NCBI GenBank assembly: GCA_016714015.1
Contig: JADJNZ010000009.1
Location: 56,607 to 120,606, forward strand
Direction of reading: 5' to 3'
Source: Gemmatimonadota bacterium
GTDB lineage: Bacteria; Gemmatimonadota; Gemmatimonadetes; Gemmatimonadales; Gemmatimonadaceae
Length of the DNA: 64,000 bases
Shown here: one piece after another, positions 19,901-28,625 of the stretch
How the letters are laid out: each line of letters starts with the position of its first letter
Position numbering within the stretch: the stretch's first letter is position 1
Translations under genes and position numbers: made by a program
Notes under the pieces: model-generated
What the model was told of the DNA's origin: nothing
Databases searched by the model: none
Seen by the model: only the letters and a program-made list of their open reading frames with translations

Positions 19901-20334
19901 TCACGCTCGACCTGCCGTCGTACCTGCCGGACGACTACATCGCCGCCCCCGAGGTGAAGCTGGACCTCTACCGGCGGCTCGGGGCCGCCCGGGTGGTGGA
20001 CCAGGTGGACGAACTGCGGGACGAGGTCCGGGACCGGTTCGGCCCCCTGCCGTCGCCCGCCGACGCCTACTTCGCCGTGGCCCGGCTCCGGCTCCTCGGC
20101 GCCCCCCTCGGGGCGGAGGGGATTCTGGTGCATGGGAACGAGGCCCGTGTTAACTTCCGGGCCGACGCGGTCCCGCGTCTGAAGCCGCTCGCGGCCGCCT
20201 TCCGGGACGTGCAGTTCCAGGTGGATGTGCGTCGCGTCCAGCCCCTGTCATTGAAGCTCACGCGCCTCGGCGGCGCGTCGCTCCTGGACGGCCTCGTCCG
20301 GGCGCTGCGAACGATTTCGCCCGACGCACGGTAG
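16900..20334 (+). CDS. mfd: Transcription-repair coupling factor Mfd
   Basis: This 1144-aa SF2 translocase removes RNA polymerase stalled at lesions and recruits UvrA. Order: UvrB-like N-terminal module, RNAP-interaction domain (GDFVVHLDHGVGIYRGM), helicase motif I GDVGYGKTE, motif II VDEEHRFG, motif III TATPIPRTLHQS, QxxGRxGR-type motif VI (QLRGRVGRSHRRAYCYL), then a TRCF domain. ATG 16900 shares one base with the previous stop, so it is cotranscribed with the DUF58–BatA pair. Length matches the family. Confidence 0.96.
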   Translation: MALPILMERLAALSAFTALTRALPAQGGRVGVTGLAGSADAVLLATLAAQQPNRLFVVIADQLPEAERWLADVQSVLGDVGIKLYPPREGFGEVEPHAEVAGERVETLEALARGAVRVLITTARAVQERTRLPRALADARLELRRGDVRRLEDLTAHLDAVGFERVQLVEDVAQYSVRGGILDVYGFGMSEPVRLEFWGDELTEIRRFDVATQRMLASADQVLILPVDVKGEAAELRYERATLAELWPEGSLVVIPAGVAIRPELQRTWDEADHHAQLARRRGEDVPSRDELLQSPHDTMRAIDAFPSLEVIGAGTARAREAGLSPAAAAELPDAVADGAAAAEAHAAAEEAMQAMGRIKRPHEIVQFPLRAPEPVERDIARLSAMTRDGTQTIILCDNTGQAERLEELLDARGEGRSPAALVIGVLAGGFLIPPRGTPAGLRVLTDHEIFRRERRIRRSRKYATGTALEQVTALKPGDFVVHLDHGVGIYRGMTTVFHGEATIEVAVIEYEGGDRLNVPLYRLDQVEKYRAAGDVADDLPPPLLHKLGGKKWSAQKERTRSAIHEMTAELLALYAGRRIASRPPHHPDGAWQKQLESSFLFEDTPDQRKATADVKQDMEGAKPMDRLLVGDVGYGKTEIAVRAAFKAIQSGRQVAVLVPTTVLAEQHARTFGDRFADFPVRIAVMSRFQTKKEQDAALVELAKGTVDVVIGTHRLLSPDVKFERLGLIIVDEEHRFGVKHKERLKQLKLETDVLTLTATPIPRTLHQSLAGLRDMTLMQTPPRDRSPVLTFLEPWDDGLIEEGISRELDRGGQVFFVHNRIETILAIADHIKRVVPRARVGVGHGQMKERELEQVMKQFVSGELDVLVSTLIVESGIDVPNANTMFVNRADRLGLAQLYQLRGRVGRSHRRAYCYLIVPENTDEDAERRLRVLEHHTELGAGYRVALKDMELRGAGNLLGPEQSGFVHAVGFDLYLRLLDEAVTRLMRGDAPPPPPPTDVTLDLPSYLPDDYIAAPEVKLDLYRRLGAARVVDQVDELRDEVRDRFGPLPSPADAYFAVARLRLLGAPLGAEGILVHGNEARVNFRADAVPRLKPLAAAFRDVQFQVDVRRVQPLSLKLTRLGGASLLDGLVRALRTISPDAR

Positions 20335-20369
20335 AAGGACCTCTGCGGCACTCTTCCCCTCATTCGCTC

Positions 20370-21845
20370 ATGACTCGCACCCGACTCCTCACCGCTTCGC
20401 TCGCTGCCGTCCTCGGCCTCACCGCCTGCGAGGGCCTCAAGGAAGCGATGACCGCCCATGTGGACACGGTCGCCCGCGCCGGCTCGCAGGAGCTGACCGT
20501 CACCCGCCTCGCCGAGCTCGTCGGCCCGACCGACGTGCCGTTGCAGGCCGATGCGATCCGCACCATCGCCCAGCTCTGGGTGAACTACCAGCTCCTCGGC
20601 CACGCGGCCGCGCGCGGCGATTCGCTCTTCACCGACGCCGACGCCGATCTGGGCATGTGGTCGGCGATCGCGCAGATGCGCTCGCGCAAGCTCTACGACG
20701 AGCTCGCGAAGGGATGGTCGGGGAACCTCGACCCGGCGACGTTCGAGAAGGCCTACAACGACGGCGTGCTCCTCGCCGCCTCGCACATCCTGCTCAGCAA
20801 GCAGCCCGAGGGGATGTCGCCCGAGGCCAACGCGGCCACGCGCGCCGAGGCCGAGAAGATCGCGACGCAGCTCAAGAACGCGACGCTCGAGCAGTTCGGG
20901 GCGGTCGCGCGGGCCCGCACGCAGGATCCGGGCTCGAAGGATCGCGGCGGCGACTACGGCGTCTTCGCGCGCGGCCAGATGGTCGCCGAGTTCGACGCGG
21001 GCATCCTGTCGGTCGCGCCCGGCGCGGTGACGGGCGTGGTGGAGACCCAGTTCGGCTACCACATCATCCGCCGTCACACCTACGCCGAGATCGCCGACCA
21101 GTTCCCGCAGCAGTACATGCAGATCGCGGGCGCCTCGGCCGAGAGCACCTACTTCGCCGGCGTCGAGAAGGCCGCGAACGTGCAGGTCCGGGCGAGCGCC
21201 GCCAAGCTCGTGAAGGCGATCGCCGAGGACGTCGATGCCTATCGGGACGACAAGACCGTGATCGCGACCGCGCGCACCGGCGACCTGACCGCGGCGCGGA
21301 TGTCGATGTGGATGGCGGCCTTCCCGGCGCAGACGCGGATGCGGCAGCAGGTCGTGCAGGCGCCGGACTCGCTCATCCCGATGTTCGTGAAGGACTACGT
21401 GATGCGCAACGAGCTCCTGCTCCGCGCCGCCGACTCGGCGGGCGTGACGCTGGACTCGGCCGACGTGAAGCAGATCCGCGAGGCCTTCCGCGCCCGCGTG
21501 ACCGAGACGATGACCCAGCTCGGCCTCACGCCGAAGCTGCTCGCCGACAGCGCCGCCGACACCGGGGCGCGCGAGCGTCTCGCCGCGGCCCGTGTGGACG
21601 AGTACCTCGGCAAGCTGGTGAAGAACGAGGTGCAGTACGTCGACGTGGCCGAGCAGATCGCGCTCGTGCTCCGGGGGCGCTACGAGAGCCGTCTCGTGCC
21701 GGCGGGCGTCGATCGCGTCCTCGCCGAGGCGACGAAGCTCCGCGCCGTGGCCGACTCCGCCCGGGCCGCGACGCAGCCGCCGACCGCGGTGCCGATGGGT
21801 CCGCCGGCCGGCGCGCCGGTCGCCCCGCCCATGCCGCAGCCGTAA
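20370..21845 (+). CDS. Lipoprotein peptidyl-prolyl isomerase (SurA/PpiC type)
   Basis: This 491-aa protein has a type II signal with the lipobox LTAC (Cys ~21), so it is probably a membrane-anchored periplasmic foldase. A SurA-like N-terminal helical region (LWVNYQLLGHAAARGD) is followed by a parvulin domain: ASHILLSKQPEG, GDYGVFARGQMV, FGYHIIRRH. The tail is Pro/Ala-rich. It overlaps the next SurA-like gene by one base, giving a foldase pair for outer-membrane protein biogenesis. Confidence 0.88.
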   Translation: MTRTRLLTASLAAVLGLTACEGLKEAMTAHVDTVARAGSQELTVTRLAELVGPTDVPLQADAIRTIAQLWVNYQLLGHAAARGDSLFTDADADLGMWSAIAQMRSRKLYDELAKGWSGNLDPATFEKAYNDGVLLAASHILLSKQPEGMSPEANAATRAEAEKIATQLKNATLEQFGAVARARTQDPGSKDRGGDYGVFARGQMVAEFDAGILSVAPGAVTGVVETQFGYHIIRRHTYAEIADQFPQQYMQIAGASAESTYFAGVEKAANVQVRASAAKLVKAIAEDVDAYRDDKTVIATARTGDLTAARMSMWMAAFPAQTRMRQQVVQAPDSLIPMFVKDYVMRNELLLRAADSAGVTLDSADVKQIREAFRARVTETMTQLGLTPKLLADSAADTGARERLAAARVDEYLGKLVKNEVQYVDVAEQIALVLRGRYESRLVPAGVDRVLAEATKLRAVADSARAATQPPTAVPMGPPAGAPVAPPMPQP

Positions 21846-23185
21846 TGCGCCTGCTCTCGCCGCGCGCGCTCGGTCGCGCCGTCCTCCTGGCCGTCGGCAC
21901 CGCGCTCGTCGCGGCGCCGGCGGCGGCACAGCAGGTGCCGGCCTTCCGCGGCATCGAGGTGGACCGCGTCGCCGGCGTCGTCGGCAGCACGCCCATCCTC
22001 TTCAGCGAAGTGCTGGAGGCGATCAACTTCGCGCGCGCGCAGGGGCTCCAGCTCCCGCCCGACAGTCTCGGGCAGATCCGCGTCGCGCGCGAGTTCCTCA
22101 ATCGCATCATCGACCGCGAGGTGCTCATCGCGGTCGCGAAGGACTACAAGATCGAGATCGCCGAGAGCGATGTCGCGCAGCAGGTGGAGCGCGACCTCGA
22201 CCGCGCGCGCAGCCAGTTCCGCACCGACGCCGAGTTCCGCGCGGCGCTCCAGCGCGACGGGTTCGGCACGCCCGAGGAGTACCGCAAGAAGGCGGTGGAG
22301 GCGGCGATCCGCGACGAGAGCCAGCGCCGCGCGATCGATTCGCTCAAGGCGAAGGGGCGCATGGCCCCCGCGAACGTGACCGAACGCGAGGTGAGCGAGG
22401 CGTTCGAGCGCCTCCGCACCGAGCTCCCGCCGCGCCCGGCGACGGTCGGGTTCCGCCAGGTCGTCGTGAAGATCCGGCCGCGCGCCGAGAGCATCGCGCG
22501 CGCGCGGGCGCTCATCGACAGCATCCGCCTGGAGCTCGAGAAGGGCGCGAGCTTCGAGGATGCGGCGAAGCGCTTCTCGATGGACGGCACCGCCGAGAAG
22601 GGCGGCGACCTCGACTGGAACCGCCGCGGCGTGATGGTCCCCGAGTTCGAGCGCATGATGTTCGCGCTCATCCCCGGCCGCATCAGCCCGATCGTGGAGA
22701 CGCAGTACGGCTTCCACATCATCCGCGTGGACCGCGTCCGCGCGGGCGAGGTGCGCGCGCGGCACATCCTGATCAAGCCGGCGGTCGATTCGCAGGATCT
22801 TGCGTCGTCGCGCGCGCTGGCCGACACCGTGCTCGCCCTCTGGAAGCAGGGGACGCCGTACGACACGCTGCTCGCGAAGTACCATGACTACGACGAGGAG
22901 CGGTCGATCCCCGAGGGGCTCGCGCGCGACTCGCTGCCCGCCGAGTATCGCGTGGCGCTGAAGGACATCCCCGTGCAGGGGTTCACGCCGATCTTCGCGC
23001 TCCCCGATCGCGGCTCGGGCTTCAACAAGTGGGCGATCGCGCAGGTGCTCGTGAGCAAGCCCGAAGGGCGCTTCACGCTCGAGGAGTACCAGGAGAACAT
23101 CCGGAAGCAGTTGCGCGAGGAGAAGTCCATCCGCCGCACGCTCGACAACCTGCGACGCGAGATCTACGTCTCGCTCAGGATCTGA
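21845..23185 (+). CDS. Periplasmic SurA-like chaperone/PPIase
   Basis: This 446-aa protein has a signal peptide (residues ~8–27, ending AAAQQ). A SurA N-domain (VDRVAGVVGSTPILFSEVLE) is followed by one clear parvulin domain (FRQVVVKI, GGDLDWNRRGVMVPEFERM, YGFHIIRVDRV). A second, degenerate parvulin-like segment starts ARHILIKPAVDS. ATG 21845 overlaps the upstream TAA by one base. With the preceding lipoprotein foldase it forms a two-gene envelope-folding module. It could be named surA by function, but orthology was not tested. Confidence 0.88.
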   Translation: MRLLSPRALGRAVLLAVGTALVAAPAAAQQVPAFRGIEVDRVAGVVGSTPILFSEVLEAINFARAQGLQLPPDSLGQIRVAREFLNRIIDREVLIAVAKDYKIEIAESDVAQQVERDLDRARSQFRTDAEFRAALQRDGFGTPEEYRKKAVEAAIRDESQRRAIDSLKAKGRMAPANVTEREVSEAFERLRTELPPRPATVGFRQVVVKIRPRAESIARARALIDSIRLELEKGASFEDAAKRFSMDGTAEKGGDLDWNRRGVMVPEFERMMFALIPGRISPIVETQYGFHIIRVDRVRAGEVRARHILIKPAVDSQDLASSRALADTVLALWKQGTPYDTLLAKYHDYDEERSIPEGLARDSLPAEYRVALKDIPVQGFTPIFALPDRGSGFNKWAIAQVLVSKPEGRFTLEEYQENIRKQLREEKSIRRTLDNLRREIYVSLRI

Positions 23186-24105
23186 CGCCGACGGCCGCGG
23201 TCCCCACGCTCGCGATCACCCTCGGCGATCCCCGGGGCATCGGCCCCGAGATCGTCGCCACGGCGCTCGCCACCCCCGAGGTGGCGGGCGCCGCGCGCTT
23301 CGTGGTCGTGGGGCCGACCGGCTGCGGCGTCGCGGTGGACGAGCCGGTGGGGGAGTGGACGGAGGGCACCGGCCCCAGCCCCGACACACCCGAGGGCCAC
23401 GCGCGTGACGCGCGGGCGGGCGCGCTCGCGGGCCGGGCGATCGCGCGCGCTTTCGAGCTCGTGCAGGGCGGGCGGGTGCAGGGGATCGTGACGGCCCCGA
23501 TCGACAAGGCGGCGCTCCTCGCCGGCGGCTACGACTTCCCGGGCCACACCGAGATGCTCGAGGCGCTCGCCGGCACGCCGACGGTGATGATGCTCGCGAG
23601 CGACCGGCTGCGGGTGGTCCTGGCGACGACGCACATCGCGCTGCGCGACGTGCACGCCGCGCTGACCCGCGAGCGGCTGGAGCGGACGGTGCGGATCACG
23701 CGCGAAGGACTGCGCGCGGGCTTCGGCATCGCCGCGCCGCGGATCGCGCTCTGCGCGCTCAACCCGCACGCCGGCGACCATGGGCGCTTCGGTCGCGAGG
23801 ACGACGAACTGCTCGCGCCGGTCGCGCAGGCGATGGGGATCGCGGGGCCGTTCCCGGCGGACACGGTGTTCGTGCGGGCGATGCGCGGGGAGTTCGACTG
23901 CGTGATCGCGCCGTACCACGACGTGGGGATGACGGCGATCAAGATCGCGTCGTTCGGCGAGGGGGTGAATGTGACGCTGGGGCTGCCGTTCGTGCGGACG
24001 TCGCCGGACCACGGGACGGCGCTCGACATCGCGGGGCAGGGGCGGGCGTCGGCGACGTCGTTCGTGGCGGCGGTGCGGACGGCCGTGTCGTTGCTGTCCC
24101 GCTGA
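23182..24105 (+). CDS. pdxA: 4-hydroxythreonine-4-phosphate dehydrogenase PdxA
   Basis: This enzyme oxidises 4-phosphohydroxy-L-threonine in pyridoxal phosphate synthesis. Metal ligands lie in FPGHTEML, NPHAGDHGRFGRED and APYHDVGM. ITLGDPRGIGPEI and VRTSPDHGTALD complete the family set. The N-terminus TPTAAVPTLAITLGDP has no ATG, GTG or TTG; CTG 23182–23184 overlaps the SurA-like stop as CTGA and is the only start that fits. The product of about 307 aa is slightly short because a loop after the first βαβ is trimmed. Placement behind surA-like genes recalls the enterobacterial surA–pdxA order. Confidence 0.92.
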   Translation: MTPTAAVPTLAITLGDPRGIGPEIVATALATPEVAGAARFVVVGPTGCGVAVDEPVGEWTEGTGPSPDTPEGHARDARAGALAGRAIARAFELVQGGRVQGIVTAPIDKAALLAGGYDFPGHTEMLEALAGTPTVMMLASDRLRVVLATTHIALRDVHAALTRERLERTVRITREGLRAGFGIAAPRIALCALNPHAGDHGRFGREDDELLAPVAQAMGIAGPFPADTVFVRAMRGEFDCVIAPYHDVGMTAIKIASFGEGVNVTLGLPFVRTSPDHGTALDIAGQGRASATSFVAAVRTAVSLLSR

Positions 24106-24449
24106 GGGAACCGCCTTCACCACAGAGGGCACAGAGGGCGCAGAGAACGGCGGAGAACGGCGAACTGCAACGGCGTGGACCACAGGGGCACAGGGGGCAC
24201 AGGGGTGCTTCGCGCGTTGGGGCGGGGGTCGGTCTGGTCTCATCGTCTTTCTCTTTGGAACGACAACGACAGCCCTCGAGCAGGCGCTGTTCCACCCGAA
24301 GAGTCGTTCCCTGTGTCCCCTGTGCCCCTTTGGTGAAAGCCGTTGCTCCGAGGAAGGCGGAAGGATGAAGGGTGAAAGCAGAAGGGCGGAGAGCGCCAAG
24401 CGCCCTCCGCCCTTCTCTGTGTCCTCTGTGCCCTCTGTGGTGAACGCCG
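24106..24449. repeat. Repeat-filled gap between convergent pdxA and CNNM genes
   Basis: The 344-bp gap holds cacagaggg-type repeats in both orientations: direct at ~24117–24160 and a diverged cacagggg form at ~24180–24206, and inverted at ~24308–24340 and ~24410–24445. It can therefore fold into a large imperfect cruciform, plausibly ending transcription from both sides. I see no gene in it. Confidence 0.7.
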
Positions 24450-25757
24450 TTACGCCCCCGCAACGACCTCGATCACGAGCATCCGGATCCGCCGCCCCTC
24501 CATCTCCTTCACCACGAACGTCGCCCCACCCCCCGTCACGCGGTCGCCGGCGATCGGGAGACGCCCGAGCATCCCGAAGACGTAGCCCCCCACCGTCGTG
24601 TAGTCCTCCTCGGGGATCGTCAGCCCGTACTCCGCATTCACCTCGGAGATGTTCGAATCCCCCGGCACGACCTTGGCCCCCTTCGCGCCCGCGTCGAGCG
24701 CCGGCGCCGGCGCGTCGTCGTACTCGTCGAGGATCTCGCCCACGATCTCCTCGAGCAGGTCCTCCATGGTGACCATGCCCGCGGTGCCGCCGTACTCGTC
24801 GAGGACGATCGCCAGGTGCTCCTTGCGCCGCTTGAAGTCCGCCAGCACCTCCTCGACCTCGCGGGAGCCGGGCACCACGTGCACCGGACGCAGGATCGAC
24901 TCGAGCGCGAACTCCGCCGGCCGCCGCGCGAGGACCTTCAGCAGGTCCTTCGCGTGCACCATCCCCACGATGTCATCGATCGTGTCGCGGTAGACCGGAT
25001 AGCGACTGAATCCCGCCTCCTCCACCGCGTCCACCGCCTCGTCGAGCGACGCTTCGGCGGCGATGGCGACGATCGCCGTGCGCGGCGTCATCACCTCGCG
25101 CGCGTTCTTCTCGCTGAACTCGAAGACGCCCTCGAGGATCTCCGCGTCCGAGGTAGGGAGCACGCCTCCCTCGGAGGCCCGCTCGACGAGGAGCTTGAGC
25201 TCGTCCGCCGAGTGGGGGGTCTCCTCCTCCGACACCGACTTCTGCCCGAAGACCCGGAGGAGCAGGTTGCTCGACCCGTTGAGCACCCAGATGAACGGCC
25301 AGGTGAGCCAGGTGAACGCGAGGATCGGCGGCGCGAGCCACTTGGCGAACTGCTCGGGGTAGTTGAGCGAGAGGGCGCGGGGCGCCAGCTCGCCGAAGAC
25401 CACGTGGAGGTAGGTGACCACGGTGATCGCGATGCCCGCGGCGAGGCCCACCCGGACCGACATCTCGAAGGGGAGCGGGAGCCCGGCGAACCAGTGCTCC
25501 AGGGCCTCGCCCAGGGTCGCCTCGGCCACCCACCCCAGTCCAAGCGATGCCAAGGTGATCCCCAACTGGCCCGCCGACAGCACCCGTGTGAGATTTGAAC
25601 GGGAGGTCGCGGTGACCGCGAACCGGGCGAAATGGTCTCCACCTCGGACCATGGCCTCCAGGCGCGACCGGCGCGCCCGCACGAGCGCGAACTCCACCGC
25701 GACGAAGAAGGCGTTCAGGGCCAACAGGGCGACGATGGCGAACAGGCGCGAGAACAC
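24450..25757 (-). CDS. CNNM/CorC-type transporter (DUF21–CBS–CorC_HlyC)
   Basis: This 435-aa membrane protein is often labelled hemolysin C or gliding-motility-like. The DUF21 region (residues ~1–195) has four hydrophobic segments starting FAIVALLALNAFFVAVEFAL. Two CBS domains follow (MTPRTAIVAIAAEAS; MVHAKDLLKVLARRP), then a CorC_HlyC domain (GLTIPEEDYTTVGGYVFGMLG). The family is implicated in Mg2+/Co2+ export. The start is GTG 25755–25757, 25 bp from the divergent CDF gene, so metal homeostasis could be shared. Confidence 0.88.
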   Translation of the reverse strand: MFSRLFAIVALLALNAFFVAVEFALVRARRSRLEAMVRGGDHFARFAVTATSRSNLTRVLSAGQLGITLASLGLGWVAEATLGEALEHWFAGLPLPFEMSVRVGLAAGIAITVVTYLHVVFGELAPRALSLNYPEQFAKWLAPPILAFTWLTWPFIWVLNGSSNLLLRVFGQKSVSEEETPHSADELKLLVERASEGGVLPTSDAEILEGVFEFSEKNAREVMTPRTAIVAIAAEASLDEAVDAVEEAGFSRYPVYRDTIDDIVGMVHAKDLLKVLARRPAEFALESILRPVHVVPGSREVEEVLADFKRRKEHLAIVLDEYGGTAGMVTMEDLLEEIVGEILDEYDDAPAPALDAGAKGAKVVPGDSNISEVNAEYGLTIPEEDYTTVGGYVFGMLGRLPIAGDRVTGGGATFVVKEMEGRRIRMLVIEVVAGA

Positions 25758-25782
25758 GGGCGAAAGCTATGGCGACTGCGTG

Positions 25783-26802
25783 ATGAATCGCCAGTCGGCC
25801 GAGGGGGGCGCGGCGCTTGACAGCGCGCCCCTCCACGCCCACGCGCATCCCCATCCGCACGACCACGCGCATGGCCATTCGCACGATCAGGCGCACGGTC
25901 GCGCGCACGGTCATGCCCACACGCACGCCGTCGGCACCCGGCGCCTCGCCATCGCCCTCGTCATCACGGCGCTCTTCCTCGTCGCCGAGGTGGTGGGCGG
26001 GTGGCTGAGCAACTCGCTCGCGCTGCTGGCCGATGCCGGGCACATGCTCACCGACGTCGGCGCCCTCGCCCTCTCGCTCTTCGTCGCGTGGTTCTCCCGC
26101 CAGCCCGCGACGCCGCAGAAGACCTACGGCTACCTGCGGTGGGAGATCCTCGCGGCGCTCATCAACGGGGCCGTGCTGCTCATGGCCTCGGGCTTCATCC
26201 TCTGGGAGTCGTTCCGCCGGCTCTCGGCCCCCGAACCGGTCGCCGGCGGCCTCATGCTCGTCGTCGCCGTGCTCGGGCTCGTGGTCAACGCGGTCTCGGC
26301 CTGGCTCCTGCACGGGAGCGCGCACCACTCGATGAACATCCGCGCCGCCTATCTGCACGTCCTCGGCGACCTCCTCGGCTCGGTCGCGGCGATCGTGGCC
26401 GCCGTGCTCGTGCGCTGGCAGGGCTGGCTCATCGCCGACCCCATCGCGTCGATCGCGATGACCGGTCTGATCATCCTCGGCGCCTGGCGGCTGGTGAAGG
26501 AGGCCGTGGACGTGCTCCTCGAGGCGACGCCGGCGCACATCGAGCTCGAGTCGCTCCGTCGCGCCATGCTCGCGGTGCCCGGGGTGACCGAGGTGCACGA
26601 CCTCCATGTGTGGAGCCTCACCTCGGGCGTGGTGGCGATGTCCGCCCACGCGGTCGCGCCCGCCGAGTCCGGGCACCAGCGCGTGCTGGAGGAGCTGCAC
26701 GCGGCCGTGGGCCGCTTCGGCATCCACCATGCGACCATCCAGCTCGAAGGGGCGCCCCTCGACGCGTGCTGCCCACCGACCCAGACACTGGCCCACGCGT
26801 AG
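25783..26802 (+). CDS. Cation diffusion facilitator (Zn2+/Co2+/Cd2+ exporter)
   Basis: This 339-aa protein starts with a His-rich segment (residues ~14–44, alternating His with Ala, Gly, Asp and Pro) likely to bind metal. Six TM helices follow. The transport-site motifs are LLADAGHMLTDV in TM2 and YLHVLGDLLGS in TM5. The C-terminal cytoplasmic domain (EVHDLHVWSLTSG) dimerises on metal binding. ATG 25783 is preceded by an in-frame GTG at 25780, so the exact start is uncertain by one codon. It is divergent to the CNNM gene. Confidence 0.93.
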   Translation: MNRQSAEGGAALDSAPLHAHAHPHPHDHAHGHSHDQAHGRAHGHAHTHAVGTRRLAIALVITALFLVAEVVGGWLSNSLALLADAGHMLTDVGALALSLFVAWFSRQPATPQKTYGYLRWEILAALINGAVLLMASGFILWESFRRLSAPEPVAGGLMLVVAVLGLVVNAVSAWLLHGSAHHSMNIRAAYLHVLGDLLGSVAAIVAAVLVRWQGWLIADPIASIAMTGLIILGAWRLVKEAVDVLLEATPAHIELESLRRAMLAVPGVTEVHDLHVWSLTSGVVAMSAHAVAPAESGHQRVLEELHAAVGRFGIHHATIQLEGAPLDACCPPTQTLAHA

Positions 26803-26845
26803 TGCCATCTTTCATCCTTCCTCCTTCCGCCTTCATCCCAGGGTA

Positions 26846-28414
26846 ATGGCCCAACTCGACCGCCTCCTCTCCGTGATGATCTCCAATCGCGCCGATTCCC
26901 TCTCGCTCAAGGAGGGGGAGGCGGCGTCGCTCATGGTGGAGGGCCAGCCGCGGCCGGTGACGAAGGCGCTCACCGGGCCGCAGGTGATCGCGCTGCTCAA
27001 GGAGATCGCGAGCCCGCAGGCGACGGCGCAGCTCGACGCCAAGCAGCCGACCAAGTTCCGCTACTCGAGCGTGGACTCGGTGTTCGTGGTGCGCGCGATG
27101 CTGCAGGGCGAGCTGATCACCGCGACGATCGTCGTGGACGACAACGCCGAGTTCCAGCGCTCGACGGGGATGATGCAGCGCATCGTGTTGCCGGAGGACC
27201 TGCCGGCGCCGACGGTGAAGGTGCCGGACGTGAAGGAGGCCGCGGCCGACCCGGTCGCGGCGAAGGAGGCGATGGAGAAGCTCCTGCGGATGCTCGTGGA
27301 CCAGGGGGGCTCCGACCTGCACATGCGCGTGGGCGAGCCGCCGATCCTGCGCAAGTCGGGCGAGATGGAGCGGATCGAGGGGCAGAGCAAGCTCGACCCG
27401 TCCACGACGGAGAGCCTGCTGCAGGCGATCATGCCCGAGCGGAACCGGCGGGAGTTCGCCGAGACCAACGACACCGACTTCGCGTACGAGATCGCCGGGG
27501 TGGCGCGCTTCCGCGCGAACGTCCTGCGCGACCGGAAGGGCGTCGCGGCGGTGTTCCGCGTGATCCCGAGCAACATCGTCACCGCCGACCAGCTGGGGGT
27601 GACGCAGGAGGTGCAGAACCTCTGCTACCTGACCAAGGGGCTCGTGCTCGTGACCGGCCCCACCGGCTCGGGCAAGTCCACGACGCTCTGCGCGCTGGTG
27701 GACCTCGTGAACCGGTCGCGGTCGGACCATGTGATCACGATCGAGGACCCGATCGAGTTCGTGCACGAGAACAAGAACTGCATCATCACGCAGCGGCAGG
27801 TGGGGGTGCACACCGGGAGCTTCAAGAGCGCGCTCCGCGCGGCGCTGCGCGAGGACCCGGACATCATCCTCGTCGGCGAGCTGCGCGACCTCGAGACGGT
27901 GAGCATCGCGATCGAGACGGCGGAGACGGGCCACCTCGTGTTCGGGACGCTGCACACGACGACCGCGGCGAGCACGATCGACCGCCTGATCGACCAGTTC
28001 CCGGCCGACCGGCAGGAGCAGGTGCGGACGATGCTGTCGGAGTCGCTCAAGGGCGTGGTGTCGCAGGTGCTCTGCAAGAAGATCGGCGGCGGCCGCGTGG
28101 CGGCGCGCGAGATCCTGCTGGTGACGCCGGCGATCTCGAACCTGATCCGCGAGGGGAAGACCTTCCAGATCCCGTCGATCATGCAGACGAGCAAGCGCCT
28201 GGGCATGATCACGATGAACGACACGCTGCTGGACCTGGTGGAGCGGAAGCTGGTGGAGCCGAAGGAGGCCTACATGAAGTCGGTGGACAAGGGCGCCTTC
28301 GTGAACCAGCTCAAGGCGAAGGGGCATGATGTCAGCTTCGTCGAGGCGGACCCGACGAATACCCCGGGCGGGGCGGGGCCCTCGGCGCCGGCGAAGCCGG
28401 GCGTGCGCCGGTAG
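26846..28414 (+). CDS. PilT-like type IV pilus retraction ATPase with extra N-terminal domain
   Basis: This 522-aa secretion-type ATPase has Walker A GPTGSGKSTT, an Asp box (VITIEDPIEF), Walker B (DPDIILVGELRDLET) and a His box (GHLVFGTLHTTTAAST). The core from about residue 150 (LLRMLVDQGGSDLHMRVGEPP) is a normal PilT/PilU. Ahead of it are ~145 residues, unusual for PilT, that themselves resemble a diverged PilT N-domain (DSLSLKEGEAASLMVEGQPR). No other pilus genes are nearby, so whether it retracts pili or acts elsewhere is unclear. Confidence 0.85.
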   Translation: MAQLDRLLSVMISNRADSLSLKEGEAASLMVEGQPRPVTKALTGPQVIALLKEIASPQATAQLDAKQPTKFRYSSVDSVFVVRAMLQGELITATIVVDDNAEFQRSTGMMQRIVLPEDLPAPTVKVPDVKEAAADPVAAKEAMEKLLRMLVDQGGSDLHMRVGEPPILRKSGEMERIEGQSKLDPSTTESLLQAIMPERNRREFAETNDTDFAYEIAGVARFRANVLRDRKGVAAVFRVIPSNIVTADQLGVTQEVQNLCYLTKGLVLVTGPTGSGKSTTLCALVDLVNRSRSDHVITIEDPIEFVHENKNCIITQRQVGVHTGSFKSALRAALREDPDIILVGELRDLETVSIAIETAETGHLVFGTLHTTTAASTIDRLIDQFPADRQEQVRTMLSESLKGVVSQVLCKKIGGGRVAAREILLVTPAISNLIREGKTFQIPSIMQTSKRLGMITMNDTLLDLVERKLVEPKEAYMKSVDKGAFVNQLKAKGHDVSFVEADPTNTPGGAGPSAPAKPGVRR

Positions 28415-28422
28415 GACGGCTG

Positions 28423-28583
28423 GGAGGAGCGAGGAGCGAGGGGAAATAGCGAGGGGCGAGGGAAAGGGAGAGGGGCGAGGCTGTGGGGCGAGGGAAAGGC
28501 TCCGCCCCTCCCCCTGAGCCCTCCCCCTGAGCCTTCCCCCTCCCCCTCCGGCCCTCTCCCTTCCCCTCGCTCCTCGCTCCTCC
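28423..28583. repeat. Inverted repeat with purine-rich left and pyrimidine-rich right halves
   Basis: A 23-bp arm (28423–28445, ggaggagcgaggagcgaggg…) is the exact reverse complement of 28561–28583. The interior is nearly all purine on the left and C/T-rich on the right, with smaller cccctgagcc duplications. It fills the 211-bp gap between the PilT-like gene and typA and could terminate transcription or form an unusual DNA structure. Confidence 0.7.
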
Positions 28584-28625
28584 GCCACTGCAATGCGGGG
28601 GGCCGCCCACTTATATTTTCGGGCT

